Below are positions 35,701 to 49,500 of a stretch of 64,000 nucleotides of DNA, piece by piece. The stretch is from Mucor racemosus (taxonomy: Eukaryota > Mucoromycota > Mucoromycetes > Mucorales > Mucoraceae). The DNA lies in contig JAPEHQ010000001.1 in NCBI GenBank assembly GCA_027405735.1, positions 930,001-994,000 on the forward strand, read 5' to 3'. A program made the translations under genes and the position numbers. The notes under the pieces were generated by a model, which did no database searches, was not told where the DNA came from, and worked only from the letters and a program-made list of their open reading frames with translations. Every line of letters begins with the position of its first letter. The first letter of the stretch is position 1.

Positions 35701-37467
35701 ATTTGATCGAGACGAGTAATTATTCAATCACGAAGCAAGGATTTGCAATGCTTTTGACTGCGTGGGGCTGATGCCATTGAATGTGTGCCACTGTTGAGTG
35801 CATCCAGTTGACAGTTATGTTTATGGTAGATGTATCATAGCGTCCAATAGGATCTTTATAAACTATGAGGGTTTATACTTCAATTGTGCATTGTATGGTA
35901 TTTCATATTCTATGATGGAAGCGATAGAGGCTTTGTTTCTAAAGCCTTACAGCTTTAAATATATTAAACTTGGTTTAACTTGAGTTCATAATAGTAATCT
36001 TGTGCAATATTCAGTACAATAAATAGTGCATTAGCAAAGGTATAAAACATGACTGTATGGAAACTGTCAACGTGGACGAGCCTCTCTAATCATTAACGGC
36101 ATTAACCTTGAATACATTTTTCGCTTTATAGCTTTGTTTCACCAATGGCAACTTTGGAGCTTTGTCCAAATTGTTGTATATTTCGGTTGTGTATAACAAT
36201 TCGTAATATACTTAATTGCTAATAAAACAATGCAAAGCTCCTTTACATGTTAATCCAACATGGTATTCAAGATTTTTGTTGCTTTGACCCAATGCTCCAT
36301 ACACTTTATATATACTTCCTTAGGGCATACCTTTTTTTTTTTTTTTTTCATTTGAATATTACCCTTTGGAATAATAATCAAATTGAGCTATCAGATTACT
36401 ATTTTGATTGCAAGTTTTGTTTAATTTGTAGGGCATTCTCTAGGAGAATGATATGTGTATAATATACTTAACTATACTGACTATCAGGACACACTATTGA
36501 ATTAACATCCAATGCGTTTGTAGTATGGTTGGATGTTTGGCCTATTTGTTTGTTTACATTGTGATGCGTAGTTTACCTCAACCAAAGATTACTTTACTTC
36601 GTCTCTCTGTACATCTAGATTTCTCTCTTCTTAATGTATCCATTGCTAACTTTTCAGAGTGCAGCAGAAATAAGAAGACCCATGTGGGCATGATGTATCT
36701 TTGGAAATCATCGTATTTCCATGTTGGTTGATAAAAGATGAAAAGATCTTTTCTTCAGGAATAACCTGATTTTTCTTTCTGAATCTTTTCATTTCTTTTA
36801 CGGTTGAATCTTCGAAATATTTATATTTCTAGATATATACGCAATATGTAAAAGCCATCTTTAATATAATGTGTCATGATCTGTTTTATTTCAAAACGAT
36901 GCTCTTTATATTATCTCATAGCTCGTGTACCTTATTTACTTACAGTTTCACAAGTGATGAAGCGGGATAAGCTTCATTAAATTGGGGATAGATATTTATT
37001 TAGTCAGAGCTCTATTCGAGGTAAAACTTTTATAGCAAGTTAATGATATCTTTCACTTTGATAAACCCTTTTGGTGGAGGTTATTCATCGTAGATTCAGA
37101 AGATGTTTTAAATAATTTAGATTACTCTTCCTACTTGAGGTTATTTCATCGTAAGTTTAAATATTGGTTGGGGTAATCATCATGAAAATATTTTCACTGT
37201 TGTACACAATAATCGAGGTTAACTCAACACTCTTTTGATTACTGAGTCGCGAAAGTTTTATATAATCAATCCGATTTGGTTTTATAAAGAATGAAATTTG
37301 TCCACCCATTTTCAGGATATGGAATCAATAAATCAGTGTCTTTGAGTTTGTTTAAAAACTTTTGCTACTTCCAATTTGGAATTTGTAGTAAGATAATTTT
37401 GGGTGGGGAGGGGGTTAACGAGGACGCGTAGAATAAAATCTATCGTTCGAGAACATTGATAAAAAAA

Positions 37468-37699
37468 TGAGAGTTTATGGATACATACAATCTTATTTAT
37501 AGAAAGAATAATAATAAAGACTAGTAACATTTATCATGGAGAACGTAGGCTTTATTACTAGAAAAACTAATGGTAAAAGAAAGCACCAAGAGCTTCTAGG
37601 TCTTGGTTTAAAAGACTATTTATAAGAATTACATTTCAATGTGAGTTAGAAATGGAATTGGCTTCAAAATTGGCTGTTTAATATCCTCGAAAACCGACA
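37468..37699 (+). repeat. 3' LTR of family E element
   Basis: Second copy of the 232-bp LTR, followed directly by the target duplication GAATA. Confidence 0.9.
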
Positions 37700-38017
37700 G
37701 AATATGATTCTCCTTTTTTTTTTCTTAGTAAGTTTTGCATATGTCCAGCAAATTTTTTCCTTTTTCATTAATGCATAATATGATATGCATACTAGTAAAC
37801 TTGGCTGGCAAAACCCGGCTCAACACCAATGCTACCAGTATCCATGGAACATTGTACGTTGAGCCAGTTTGAGCAACAAGTTGGTTACCTGCTACTTACA
37901 CCTACTAAGATCCGCAAGCCCACCAGTTCTTCTCAACGAATATGAATCCAAATGACCTCCCGTTGCAATGGCAAGTACTTCTAGCGCTGATCCGCAGAAT
38001 TGCAAAAGGTTTAGCCT

Positions 38018-38542
38018 TGTGGCATATTTTCAGGTTTCATGAATAATACTTAAAAAAGAATACAATTAAAAGAGAATGAGTAATGAATCAGTTCTTCGAC
38101 TGTATAATAAAAACAAAATATCGTTTTTTTAAATATAAAAGTACGGTCTTTTATATTGATTTGACATTGAGACCCTGAGATGTAATTTAAGGCACTATTG
38201 AACCATTAGATCTGTTTGATAGTAATCTTTGGATTGAAATGGATCAATTATAATTTAACCGTTCTTGCAAAGCTTGTGAGTTGCCTTGTTTTAATGCTGC
38301 GCTAAATGCGCTTGTTGGATGTTGATTTGATAGCTACTTGATTCACTGGGATGAAATAATATGATGTCATAATTGAGGCCCAGGCGTTCTTGGTAATTAC
38401 TAGATTAAACTTATTACGCTAGGAGTTTCTTATATACGATATCAAGACTTTGAACTTCAATACAACATGTCGTAGTTATAGATTGTAAGATGTATTGATA
38501 CTGTAGAAATAAATAACATATGGTACTTGATGGCATACAACT
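38018..38542 (+). mobile_element. Older LTR, family A
   Basis: Begins TGTGGCATATTTTCAGG and ends GGCATACAACT, both degenerate versions of the family A termini. No target duplication is visible. It is followed by the same module (38543-38913) as the LTR at the window start. Confidence 0.7.
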
Positions 38543-38913
38543 TAGTATATGTAACATATTTTTTCCAATAATGGTCACTCCTCTTCCAAAAAAAGCCGAA
38601 CAATCTCCGGAAGCGGCCATCTAATAATATTTCCAAGCTTTAAATCTCTAGAAAAAACCACCGGGCAGTCCGGACGCGGTTGTTTAAATATTCCAAGCAG
38701 CTATAAGATGCAGGTATCGAAATTTCATACAAAAATCAAGGTTCGACTGTATTGCTATTAATTATTCAAAGGCTTATTTTAAGTAAAGCATAAATACAAC
38801 CTACAACATTATTAGCCTGCCTAATGACCGATTTAACTTTAAAAGTATAATATGATACAATCGGATTCAAAAAGTCCATAAAATCACAAATTTAAAGGAT
38901 CTATATATAAAAG
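38543..38913. repeat. Dispersed repeat module, second copy of 355-728
   Basis: Shares the order and most bases of 355-728, including GGATCTATATATAAAAG directly before the CACTACGG terminus. Confidence 0.75.
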
Positions 38914-39055
38914 CACTACGGCCGACCTGTGCTGCACAAGATGATTTTGTTGTGCCCAGGTGGGCTGCACACTAGGGCCTGATGAGTTGTTGCGCCCATT
39001 GAATAATGGCTAAAAGGATAACAAGATGAACATGGGCACAACAAAAGAAACTACA

Positions 39056-39581
39056 TGTTGTATTCCACCTACTAGTATCATACATTATTACCTTCTACAG
39101 TATCAATACACCTTACAATCTATTGACTACATGTATTGAAGTGCAAGTCTTGATATCGGATATAAGAAACTCCTAGCGTACCAAGTTTAATCCAGTAATT
39201 ACCAAGAACGCTTGGACCTCAATTACGACTCCATATTATTTCATCCCAGCAGTTAACCAATCAAGTAATTATCAAATCAACATCCAAGCATATTTAGCGC
39301 AGCGTTGAAACAAGACAACTCACAAGCTCCGCAAGAACGGTTAAATTATGATTGATCCATTTCAATCCATAGATTACTATCAAACAGATCCAATGGTTCA
39401 ATAGTGCCTTAAATTACATCTCAGGATCTCAATGTCAAATCAATATAAAAGGCCATACTTTTACATCTAAATAAACGATATCTTGTTTTTATTATACAGT
39501 TCAAGAACTGATTAATTACTCATTCTTTTATAGTTGTATTCATTTTTAAGTAATATTTATCAATCCTGAAAATATACGACA
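39056..39581 (-). mobile_element. Solo LTR, family A
   Basis: Reverse orientation, TGTTGTATTCCACC to AATATACGACA, 526 bp. The flanks CTACA and CTATA differ at one of five positions, suggesting a slightly eroded target duplication. Confidence 0.82.
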
Positions 39582-39874
39582 CTATACATGAGCATAACGA
39601 AAATCCTGTATGTGTATAATAATAAAATCTGACCATGAGCATAACAATGAGCTAATCGCATAATAATGAGTTAATCGTATGGGCACAAATTGGTTTATAT
39701 ATCAGCATCGTGTCGTTCTCAAAATTCCATTGCATTGTTTACTGGAATGGGTTTTTAAATTACATTTGCTTTTATTAATTATTTAATAATATAGATTATA
39801 GACAATAATACAATTCAATACGTTGTTGATGTAGAGCAATGCATGCAAGAATCAATATATTTACGATTATCCTC

Positions 39875-40545
39875 TGTGCTGAACTAGGATACTACTATTT
39901 CCCCACATAAAAAATTAAATATCATCTCACATAAAACGATGCTCTAATATTCAAATAGAGATAACATGAATTTAACAGTAAATACAGAAAGTATTAGTAA
40001 TTTAACATAAATAAAATAGACCGAATCATAAACAAAGTAAATTGATTCACAAAATAAACTGAAGAAACACATAGACCAAAGTAAGGATTGCTCTATGTGG
40101 ATCATTAGCAAATATGCCAAAAACGGGCATTAAAAGACCGCCTTGATTATGTAAATCAAGAAGCTCAATATAAATTTTAAAATCACAAACAAACTAATTG
40201 ATTTACCAAAAAGAATAAACATATGGATATTGCATGAAGACAATGGAATCATGCTTCAATAATTTAATAAGTAGCATGATAATATATGTATGGAATGCAG
40301 CATTGTCTGATTCGCATGTTAAACATCACGGTTTGACAGAAGTCCTAAGTTGGTAATTCGATTATTCCTAATTCTGATAGATCACTGACAGTTACGGTGC
40401 AACTCCCAGATACAACAAAATCACAACTAATATAAATAGAGTAAAAATATAGACCTATTGCACACTATTCATTTTTTTTTTTTTTTGAATAAAGAAGGAT
40501 TTAAACTGTATCTTTTTCAAAACTTTTATTTTACATTTTACTGCA
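39875..40545 (+). mobile_element. Solo LTR, family D, 671 bp
   Basis: Starts TGTGCTGAACTAGGATAC and ends TTTTACTGCA, flanked by TCCTC on both sides (39870-39874 and 40546-40550). R copy 1 near 1.19 kb gives the empty site. A truncated relative is at about 60990-61160. The 3' end resembles that of family B LTRs. Confidence 0.85.
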
Positions 40546-41154
40546 TCCTCGTTTGTGAATATGTTTATAGCTATAATGTTTACAGCAACAATGGTTTTTG
40601 CTCGAGTATAAACTTAAATAACATCTACTGCTTATTAAATTTATATGCACGCAAGTCAAATCGAAGATTATATATGTTACTTTATCACACATAAAATTTA
40701 AACAAATTAATCTTCTTTAAACTTATTAGTTTAGTTTACGATTGTTAGCTGTAAAAAGATTTGTTTTCAAGCATAGCTACGATAAAAATTGTGGCTATTA
40801 TACAAAACATTAGATTATTCTTTTTTTGGCTTATATATCATTTGAAATTTTATCATTTTTCTGGAACATTTCGTGGGTTTGTAGCCAGTTCTAGCTTTTC
40901 ATTGAGTATATATAAATATCAATGCCTTTGATTTTTTGATCTGTTAATCAAGACGTACGTACAATATTATTACAATAGTAAATAATGATATTTGATCTTA
41001 GAATGCGGTTAAATGAAAGTATCAGTCTTTAATATAGACTGCTACTTATATTAAAAACATCAGTTCTATAGGTTAGCATGCGCATTCAGGTAAAAGAAAA
41101 GAATATAAGCTTGATAGTCTAATGTATCTTATCAAACGGTGAATATATCCTTGG

Positions 41155-42136
41155 TGCTGCAGTGGAATTACATACTAAAAACGCTTGATAAAAAATAAAA
41201 CAACCTAAATTTCAAGTGTCGCTCATAAAATATGATGCCACTTGAAATGTGAACAACGATAATAAACAAACGCTTCAATTGATCACAATAACAAACGCAT
41301 GCTAAAAATATGAAATACCCTTTTTGAACCATACATGTCGTGTAGATGATAGCACCCTTGATCACGGCGCAATCAATTACACAAATGACATATATATCAA
41401 AACAGGATTCTATCCAAATCAATAATGATACTAAACAAAGATATTAATTTAGTCAACTACTCATCTATATCGAAGTTGCACTATCAATATAAATAAGATT
41501 TAAGCATATAAAAACTACCCCTTATAGGGTGGCCAAAGTATTGTCGATTTTTTTTTGTCGATTTTTTTTTTTCCAAAAAATTACATTTTCTTGTATTCAT
41601 TAGATAGGCACAAATATCACCTTTTCATAAATTCGACAAATTTTTGAAAAAAACGACAACCTCAAGAGGTTGTCGTTTTTTCACATTTTTTGTCGCTTTA
41701 TTGACCAATCAAAATTGAGAAAAAAAACGACAAAAAAAAACCGACAATACTTTGGCCACCCTATTAAAAATCAATGTTACATAATAAAGTAGATATAACA
41801 GAAATAAACAAAGCAACCATTTCGCAAAAGGTCGATATTGTCACACTTGACATACAATCCCTTATGGTCAATGCTCTACACAATTTACCCCTTAAAATAT
41901 CAAATCAATAACAATGTACTCAAAACTGGAAGATTACTAAATATACACCCATTCAAGTCTGATGGTATCCAAGTTCTCCAAATCACTATAAATACCCTCA
42001 TACTTTTCAGTTATTTTAACTCTTCAGAAATCTTTTGTAATAAAACCTTTAGCTGATTATAATTGTATTTCTACTGCTTTTATTTTTATATTTTTATATT
42101 TTTTTATTTTAGTAAATAAAATCGTCATTTACTGCA
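41155..42136 (+). mobile_element. Solo LTR, family B, carrying a MITE
   Basis: Flanked by CTTGG on both sides (41150-41154 and 42137-42141). The left end reads TGCTGCAGTGG, three bases longer than in the sister copies. Without the MITE it is about 740 bp. Confidence 0.85.
41525..41763. mobile_element. 239-bp foldback MITE with TTA target duplication
   Basis: Terminal inverted repeats TAGGGTGGCCAAAGTATTGT and ACAATACTTTGGCCACCCTA are perfect over 20 bp, continue imperfectly through GTCG and T/A runs, and are flanked by TTA on both sides. The family B LTR at 27.97 kb shows the empty site CCCCTTAAAAATC. A second palindrome, CGACAACCTC/GAGGTTGTCG, lies in the centre. A 3-bp TWA-type duplication suggests a PIF/Harbinger-mobilised element (inference). 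Confidence 0.88.
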
Positions 42137-43570
42137 CTTGGAATGTGAAAACAAAAGGAGAGAAACAATACACGTATAAAAGGATTATTTTCAAGGCTTT
42201 ACATTATTTAGCGCAATTAAAACCCTGCTAAATTGCGCATTTCATCCAATATAAAAGCAGTATTGCAACGCATGAACCATTAACGAAACAAAATAGGCAA
42301 TATCTGTTATCATAGAAACATACATTTTTCTACCAGAAAAACCGTCTGTCATATCATGCATTCATTAAAAAATTGCAAAAGCGAGCCCGTAGAGCTACTC
42401 TGTAATTGAGCATAGCAAGATTGAACGACTAATAGGTCTCTTATACTATGGTATATATCTAAGTTTTAAATAAAAAATCGTTTTTTATAACTTTTCTTAT
42501 ATTTAACCACGTACAATCTGAAAATTCAGATTTTGTAGCGGACATTTCCAGGACTCATTTTCTCCTTACCAACACTCATGATTTTGATCAAAAATCAGAA
42601 AAATCAAATTTTGATACCAAAATCAACGTTCAAATATACCACATTGTGAGAGAAAATTGTAGCCATGACTAATACACATTTTATAAAAGCTTAATATTAA
42701 GTGTTAAGTAATGAAACTTTGCATTTTTGCCCCAAAAACGGTTTTTTGAGTAAAGGATTTTCATGTAATATTTTGCAATAAAAATGTTTGTTATTTTTTA
42801 TTGAGCAAATAGAGCGCTAAATTCTGTATATGTGTATATTTTTTGTTTTTATAGTTGGTAGTATAATTAACTCTAGATTTGCAAAATCAAAAAAAAAATT
42901 AAAAAATGTCAAAATTGATGATTTGGACAAAAATAATTTTTGAAATTAATATTCCGCTTATAAGCCTTGTAAGTCTTAAAAATAAGAGGTTTTATAATAC
43001 TTGAGAACCTTTTCAAGAATTTTTTACGATGATGAACCCACTTGATTCAAGCTTATTACTGTAAATCTTTATACATGTTAATATTGTGTGGTAGTTTATT
43101 TGATGATAATATAGTCTTACTTTATAATTATTGCGTTGGAGGTGATTTAAATTGAGTTTTAGTCTTACCTCTCCAATATGATTCTGGAATACAGTAGGTG
43201 GAGATATTCACGGAAAAAAAGTATAAAAAATAATAGGAATTCGACTACGTCTATCGTGAGATACATAATAAATTCAGTAACAGGTAGCATAATGCAACTA
43301 TTTATATCTATTTAGCAGTGTCTAAGTTGTATCCTGAAAAACGTTTTGCGTAAGGTTAGTTATAGAAAAGGTGGCACACTTAAGTTTTGGAATTTTTTAT
43401 TTTAAAAATCAACTTGTTTATAAGCATCTGTAAATGACTGCAGTGCTATATTATTACATAAATTCTTCATGATTTATTGTTCTTAATTATGTAGAAATAT
43501 AATATTAAATACATGAGATTGCATAGCAAATTGGTATATATATATAAATATTTTATGTGTATATATAGAT

Positions 43571-46500
43571 TTATTTCTTAGCAGTTAAAAGTTTTGATTT
43601 ACCCTGTACCATCATATGAGCAGATTGGGGAGCAAACTTTTTAATAGCTGCAATTAATTCGGGAAATCTTAAGGGTTTTGTTACATATTCATCCTATAAA
43701 AAATATACAAGTTAGTTACAAAAGTTGGAATCATTCAGTAGTTAATAATTACCATGCCAGCTTGTAAACATTTCTCACGATCACCAATCATAGCGTGAGC
43801 TGTTAAAGCAATAATAGGTATATGTGAATTATTATTCATACTATGTTCGATTTCACGAATCTTTTGAGTTGCCTCAAAACCTCCCATAACAGGCATTTGG
43901 ACATCCATCAAAATGAGATCAAAAGTTTGAGATTCATAGGCTTCTACGGCCAATTTACCATTTGCAACAACCTTGACATGATGACCAAACTTTTCTAAAA
44001 TACGAACAGCGAGCTTTTGATTTACATCATTGTCTTCTGCGAGTAAAACTTCTAAAGGTACTGTCTTGGACGCATCACTTGGTAGTGCAGCATGACTTTC
44101 TAATGCAGGTAACATAACTGCAGCCATGTCCGCAAGACTTGTTGGTGAATTAATATATCCAGTGATGCCTAAATCAATGCAAAGTTTCATATTCAATAAA
44201 TGAACTTCAGGAGCAATCAAGACAATAGGTGTGTATCGTAAGGGTACAATTTCTCGAATCTTTTCAGCTGATGTCATTTTATCTATGATTACAGTGTCAA
44301 AGAAGGGAGCATGCTTACTCTTACTAGAGTTTGCATTCGAAATTGCAGCAGCTTCTTCAATACTATCAACACGGTAAGGCTTCAATCCAAGCATGGTCAC
44401 CTTATCTAAGGCACCAGTTTGATCTTTCATAGTGTCTACAAACAAAATTCTTCTATTTCTATAACGACGAATTTTTTCTATCACTTCTTTCTGATCAAGA
44501 CTGAATTGGAAGAAATTAACAGTGAAATAAAATTCTGAACCACGGCCATATTTGGATTCAACCCATAAATCGCCACCCATCAATTGTACCAAATGTTTAG
44601 AGATTGATAGACCAAGACCGGTACCACCATACTCTCGACTAGACAGTTAAAATTAGTATCTGAAAGTTTGTATAAATATGATATTAAAAACTTACGTAGT
44701 ACTTCCATCAGCTTGACAGAAAGTATCAAAAATAACATTTAGCTTATCTTCTTGAATACCTATACCGGTATCGCTAACACAGAATTCAAGTCTAACTGTA
44801 CTATCTTGCATACGAATAGCTCTTGTACGAAGAACGACTTCACCTTGAGTAGTAAACTTAACAGCATTACCGATCAAGTTTGTAATAACTTGTCGCAAAC
44901 GAAGAGGATCACCAATTAACTGATCAGGAATTGATTGATCGACATGATAAATAAGGTCAAGTTTCTTTTGATTTGCTTTGACTGCAAGAGTCTTAAGAAC
45001 ACTAAATACGGCGGACCTCAATGAGAATGGGATCGATTCAATTGTCATTCGACCAGCTTCAATTTTTGAAATATCCAAAATGTCATCAATGATGGTGAGA
45101 AGACTATTAGCCAAGCTAGATACAATCATCAAATTTTCTCTTTGTTGTCTATTCAATTCTGTTTCTAATGTTAAAGAGGTCATACCAATAATACCATTCA
45201 TAGGTGTTCTGATTTCATGACTCATGTTGGCTAAGAATTCACTCTTGGATCGATTTGCTAATTCAGCAGCTTCTCTTGCTAATCTATTCTTTTGGATAGC
45301 GTCGCGGAGTGATCCCACCATTTGATTAATTTTAGTTTTGAGAGAATCCATTTCACCAGATGCTTCAACAGTAATTAAACGAGAGAAATCATTCTCAGTG
45401 GCAGCAGCAGAAATTTGAGCAAAAGCACGGACTTGAGTAGTAAGATTAGAAGCCATGGTATTAACGTTACTAGTAATGTCTCTCCAAAGACCTTCGATAT
45501 CTTCAACCTGTGCTTGAACGCCAAGCTTACCTTCTGTACCGACTTCCTTTGCGACCCTCGTAACTTCGGATGCGAATGAGCTAAGTTGATCAACCATAGT
45601 ATTGATAGTGTTCTTTAATTCAGCAATTTCACCGTGTACTTCAACTTCAATCTTCTTGCTAAGGTCACCTTGAGCTACTGCTTTACAGACTGCGGCAATA
45701 GCTCTCAATTGATCAGTCAAATTACTAGCCATGAGGTTTACATTATCAGTCAAATCTTTCCAGGTACCATCAACACCAATAATAGTAGCTTGACCACCAA
45801 GCATACCTTCGGTACCAACTTGTCTAGCTACTCTTGTTACTTCTGCGGCAAATACACGAAGTTGATCCACCATGTCATTTACTGTCTCTCTATGAAGTTT
45901 AATGAAAAATTAGTCAAGTGCCCTTTCAATAATCAAAGAAAATTATTACTTTAGTTCTCGTATTTCACCACGAGTCTCGACATCAATCTTTTTAGATAGA
46001 TCACCACTAGCTACAGCTTTAGTGACAACAGCAATTGAACGTACTTGGGTCGTAAGATTACTAGCCATAGTATTTACATTATCAGTTAGGTCTTTCCAAG
46101 TACCTGCAACACCTTGAACATTAGCTTGTCCACCAAGTTCACCTTCAGTGCCTACTTCTCTAGCAACACGAGTTACCTCAGAAGAAAATTCTCTTAATTG
46201 ATCTACCATAGAGTTAACTGTGATCTTTAATTCTAGAATTTCACCACGAGTTTCAACGTGAATTTTCTTGGACAAATCACCATTAGCAACAGCTTTAGTA
46301 ACTTCTGCAATCGAACGAACTTGAGATGTAAGATTGGCTGCCATAATATTGACGTTATCAGTGAGCTCATTCCAGGTACCAGCAACGCCTTGAACAACAG
46401 CTTGACCGCCTAGTTTACCTTCTGTACCTACTTCCTTCGATACACGAGTTACTTCAGAAGCAAAGATTCGAAGCTGATCCACCATGTTATTCACGATATT

Positions 46501-49500
46501 CTTTAGGTCAAGGATTTCTCCACCAGATTCAACTTCAATCTTCTTAGATAGATCACCTAATGCGACAGCTTTAGTCACCTCAGCAATGGATCTTACTTGA
46601 TTCGTAAGATTTGCAGCCATGATGTTGACATTATCCGTCAATTCATACCAAGTTCCAGCAACGCCTTGAACAAAAGCCTGCCCGCCTAGTTTACCTTCAG
46701 TTCCTACTTCTTTAGATACTCGAGTAACTTCAGACGCGAATATACGCAATTGATCCACCATGCCATTGACAATATCCTTCAATTCCAAGATTTCACCTCG
46801 AGTTTCAACCTCAATCTTCTTTGATAGATCACCCAATGCAACAGCCTTAGTAACCTGAGCGATAGAACGTACCTGCGTTGTCAAATTTGCGGCCATGGTA
46901 TTGACATTATCTGTCAAATCCATCCAGGTACCAGCAACGCCCTCCACCTTGGCCTGTCCGCCGAGTTTTCCTTCTGTGCCTACTTCTTTAGCAACACGCG
47001 TTACTTCTGCTGCAAACACATTTAATTGATCCACCATGTCATTTACTGTATCTTTTAGATCAAGGATTTCACCACGGGTTTCAACCTCAATCTTCTTGGA
47101 AAGATCACCATTTGCAACAGCTTTAGTAACTTGTGCAATAGAACGGACTTGAGTTGTTAGATTGGCTGCCATGGTATTGACATTATCTGTCAAATCCATC
47201 CAAGTACCAGCAACGCCTTCTACAGTAGCTTGACCGCCAAGTTTTCCTTCTGTACCGACTTCCTTTGCAACACGAGTTACTTCAGAGGCAAAGATACGAA
47301 GTTGATCCACCATGGAATTGACTATATTCTTCAAATCAAGTATTTCTCCTCCTGATTCTACTTCAATCTTCTTGGAAAGATCACCCAAAGCAACAGCTTT
47401 AGTAACTTCAGCAATGGAACGGACTTGATTTGTAAGATTGGTAGCCATAGTATTGACATTATCAGTTAGGTCTTTCCAAGTACCATCAACATTTGGTACA
47501 CGAGCTTGACCACCGAGTTTACCTTCGGTACCTACTTCACGAGCAACACGAGTTACTTCAGAAGCAAATACACGCAATTGATCTACCATAGAATTGACAA
47601 TATTCTTCAAATCAAGAATTTCGCCACGAGTCTCCACTTCGATTTTCTTTGATAAATCACCGCTAGCTACAGCTTTGGTTACTTCTGCAATTGATCTTAC
47701 TTGAGTAGTCAAATTTGCAGCCATGATGTTGACGTTATCAGTGAGCTCATTCCAGGTACCAGCAACGCCTTGAACAACAGCTTGACCGCCTAGTTTACCT
47801 TCTGTACCTACTTCCTTCGATACACGAGTTACTTCAGAAGCAAAGATTCGAAGCTGATCCACCATGTTATTCACGATATTCTTTAATTCAAGGATTTCTC
47901 CTCCTGATTCTACCTCGATCTTCTTTGATAGATCACCTAATGCGACAGCTTTAGTCACCTCGGCAATGGATCTTACTTGATTTGTCAAATTAGCGGCCAT
48001 GATATTTACATTATCTGTAAGCTCATACCAAGTACCAGCAACACCTTGAACAACAGCTTGTCCACCTAGCTTGCCTTCAGTACCTACTTCTTTAGATACT
48101 CGAGTAACTTCAGATGCAAATATACGTAGCTGATCCACCATGCCATTGACAATATCCTTTAGTTCTAGGATTTCGCCTCGAGTTTCTACCTCAATCTTTT
48201 TGGATAGATCACCTAAGGCTACCGCTTTGGTAACTTGAGCAATGGAACGCACTTGTGTCGTTAGATTTGCAGCCATTGTATTTACATTATCTGTAAGATC
48301 TAGCCAGGTACCTGCCACGCCTTCAACCATAGCTTGGCCACCAAGCTTTCCTTCTGTGCCTACTTCTTTAGATACACGAGTAACCTCTGCAGCAAATACT
48401 CGAAGTTGATCCACCATGTCATTTACTGTATCCTTCAAATCTAGGATTTCACCACGAGTCTCGACTTCAATCTTTTTCGATAAATCACCATTTGCAACAG
48501 CTTTAGTAACTTGTGCAATAGAACGGACTTGGGTCGTAAGATTAGCTGCCATTGTGTTTACATTGTCTGTAAGGTCCATCCAAGTACCAGCAACACCTTC
48601 TACAGTAGCTTGACCGCCAAGTTTTCCTTCTGTACCAACTTCCTTTGCAACACGAGTTACTTCAGAGGCAAAGATACGAAGTTGATCCACCATGGAATTC
48701 ACAGTAATCTTGAGATCAAGAATTTCACCACGAGTTTCTACTTCAATCTTCTTTGATAAATCACCACTAGCAACAGCTTTAGTAACTTCTGCAATCGAAC
48801 GAACTTGAGATGTAAGATTGGCTGCCATAATATTGACGTTATCAGTGAGCTCATTCCAGGTACCAGCAACGCCTTGAACAACAGCTTGACCGCCTAGTTT
48901 ACCTTCTGTACCTACTTCCTTCGATACACGAGTTACTTCAGAAGCAAAGATTCGAAGCTGATCCACCATGTTATTCACGATATTCTTTAGGTCAAGGATT
49001 TCTCCACCAGATTCAACTTCAATCTTCTTAGATAGATCACCTAATGCGACAGCTTTAGTCACCTCAGCAATGGATCTTACTTGATTCGTAAGATTTGCAG
49101 CCATGATGTTGACATTATCCGTCAATTCATACCAAGTTCCAGCAACGCCTTGAACAACGGCTTGTCCGCCTAGTTTACCTTCAGTACCAACTTCTTTGGA
49201 AACACGCGTTACTTCTGATGCAAATACACGAAGTTGGCCAACCATATCATTGATTGTATCCTTCAGATCTAACATTTCACCTCGAGTTTCAACCTCAATC
49301 TTCTTGGAAAGATCACCCTTCGCAACAGCTTTAGTAACTTGTGCAATAGAACGGACTTGAGTTGTTAGATTGGCTGCCATGGTATTGACATTATCTGTCA
49401 AATCCATCCAAGTACCAGCAACGCCTTCTACAGTAGCTTGACCGCCAAGTTTTCCTTCTGTACCGACTTCCTTTGCAACACGAGTTACTTCAGAGGCAAA

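Larger units (their letters stand above)
32542..37699 (+). mobile_element. Complete LTR retrotransposon without visible genes (LARD-like), family E
   Basis: 5,158 bp bounded by two direct 232-bp LTRs (32542-32773 and 37468-37699, TGAGAGTTTATGG...AACCGACA) that appear identical by eye. GAATA flanks both sides (32537-32541 and 37700-37704). A purine-rich run (GGGTGGGGAGGGGG) sits about 55 bp before the 3' LTR and may be the polypurine tract. No clear primer-binding site is seen after the 5' LTR (TTGTCCCCCACC follows). The 4.7 kb interior has only open frames under about 75 codons and no protease, reverse transcriptase, RNase H or integrase motifs. It is best read as a large non-autonomous derivative moved in trans. 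Identical LTRs imply a recent insertion. Confidence 0.85.
38914..43174 (+). mobile_element. Large repeat R, copy 3, heavily nested
   Basis: Starts CACTACGGCCGACCTGTGC and ends at the conserved CTTACCTCTCCA. It is interrupted by a family A LTR (39056-39581), a family D LTR (39875-40545) and a family B LTR (41155-42136) that holds a MITE. Removing these restores the order of copies 1 and 5. After 43174 and up to 43570 nothing further is recognised. Confidence 0.72.

Noticed and set aside
45375..45593. Shadow frames opposite or within the kinase gene (also 48416-48756 and 51176-51568)
   Set aside because: They repeat because the HAMP units repeat; the sense frame is fully explained by the kinase.
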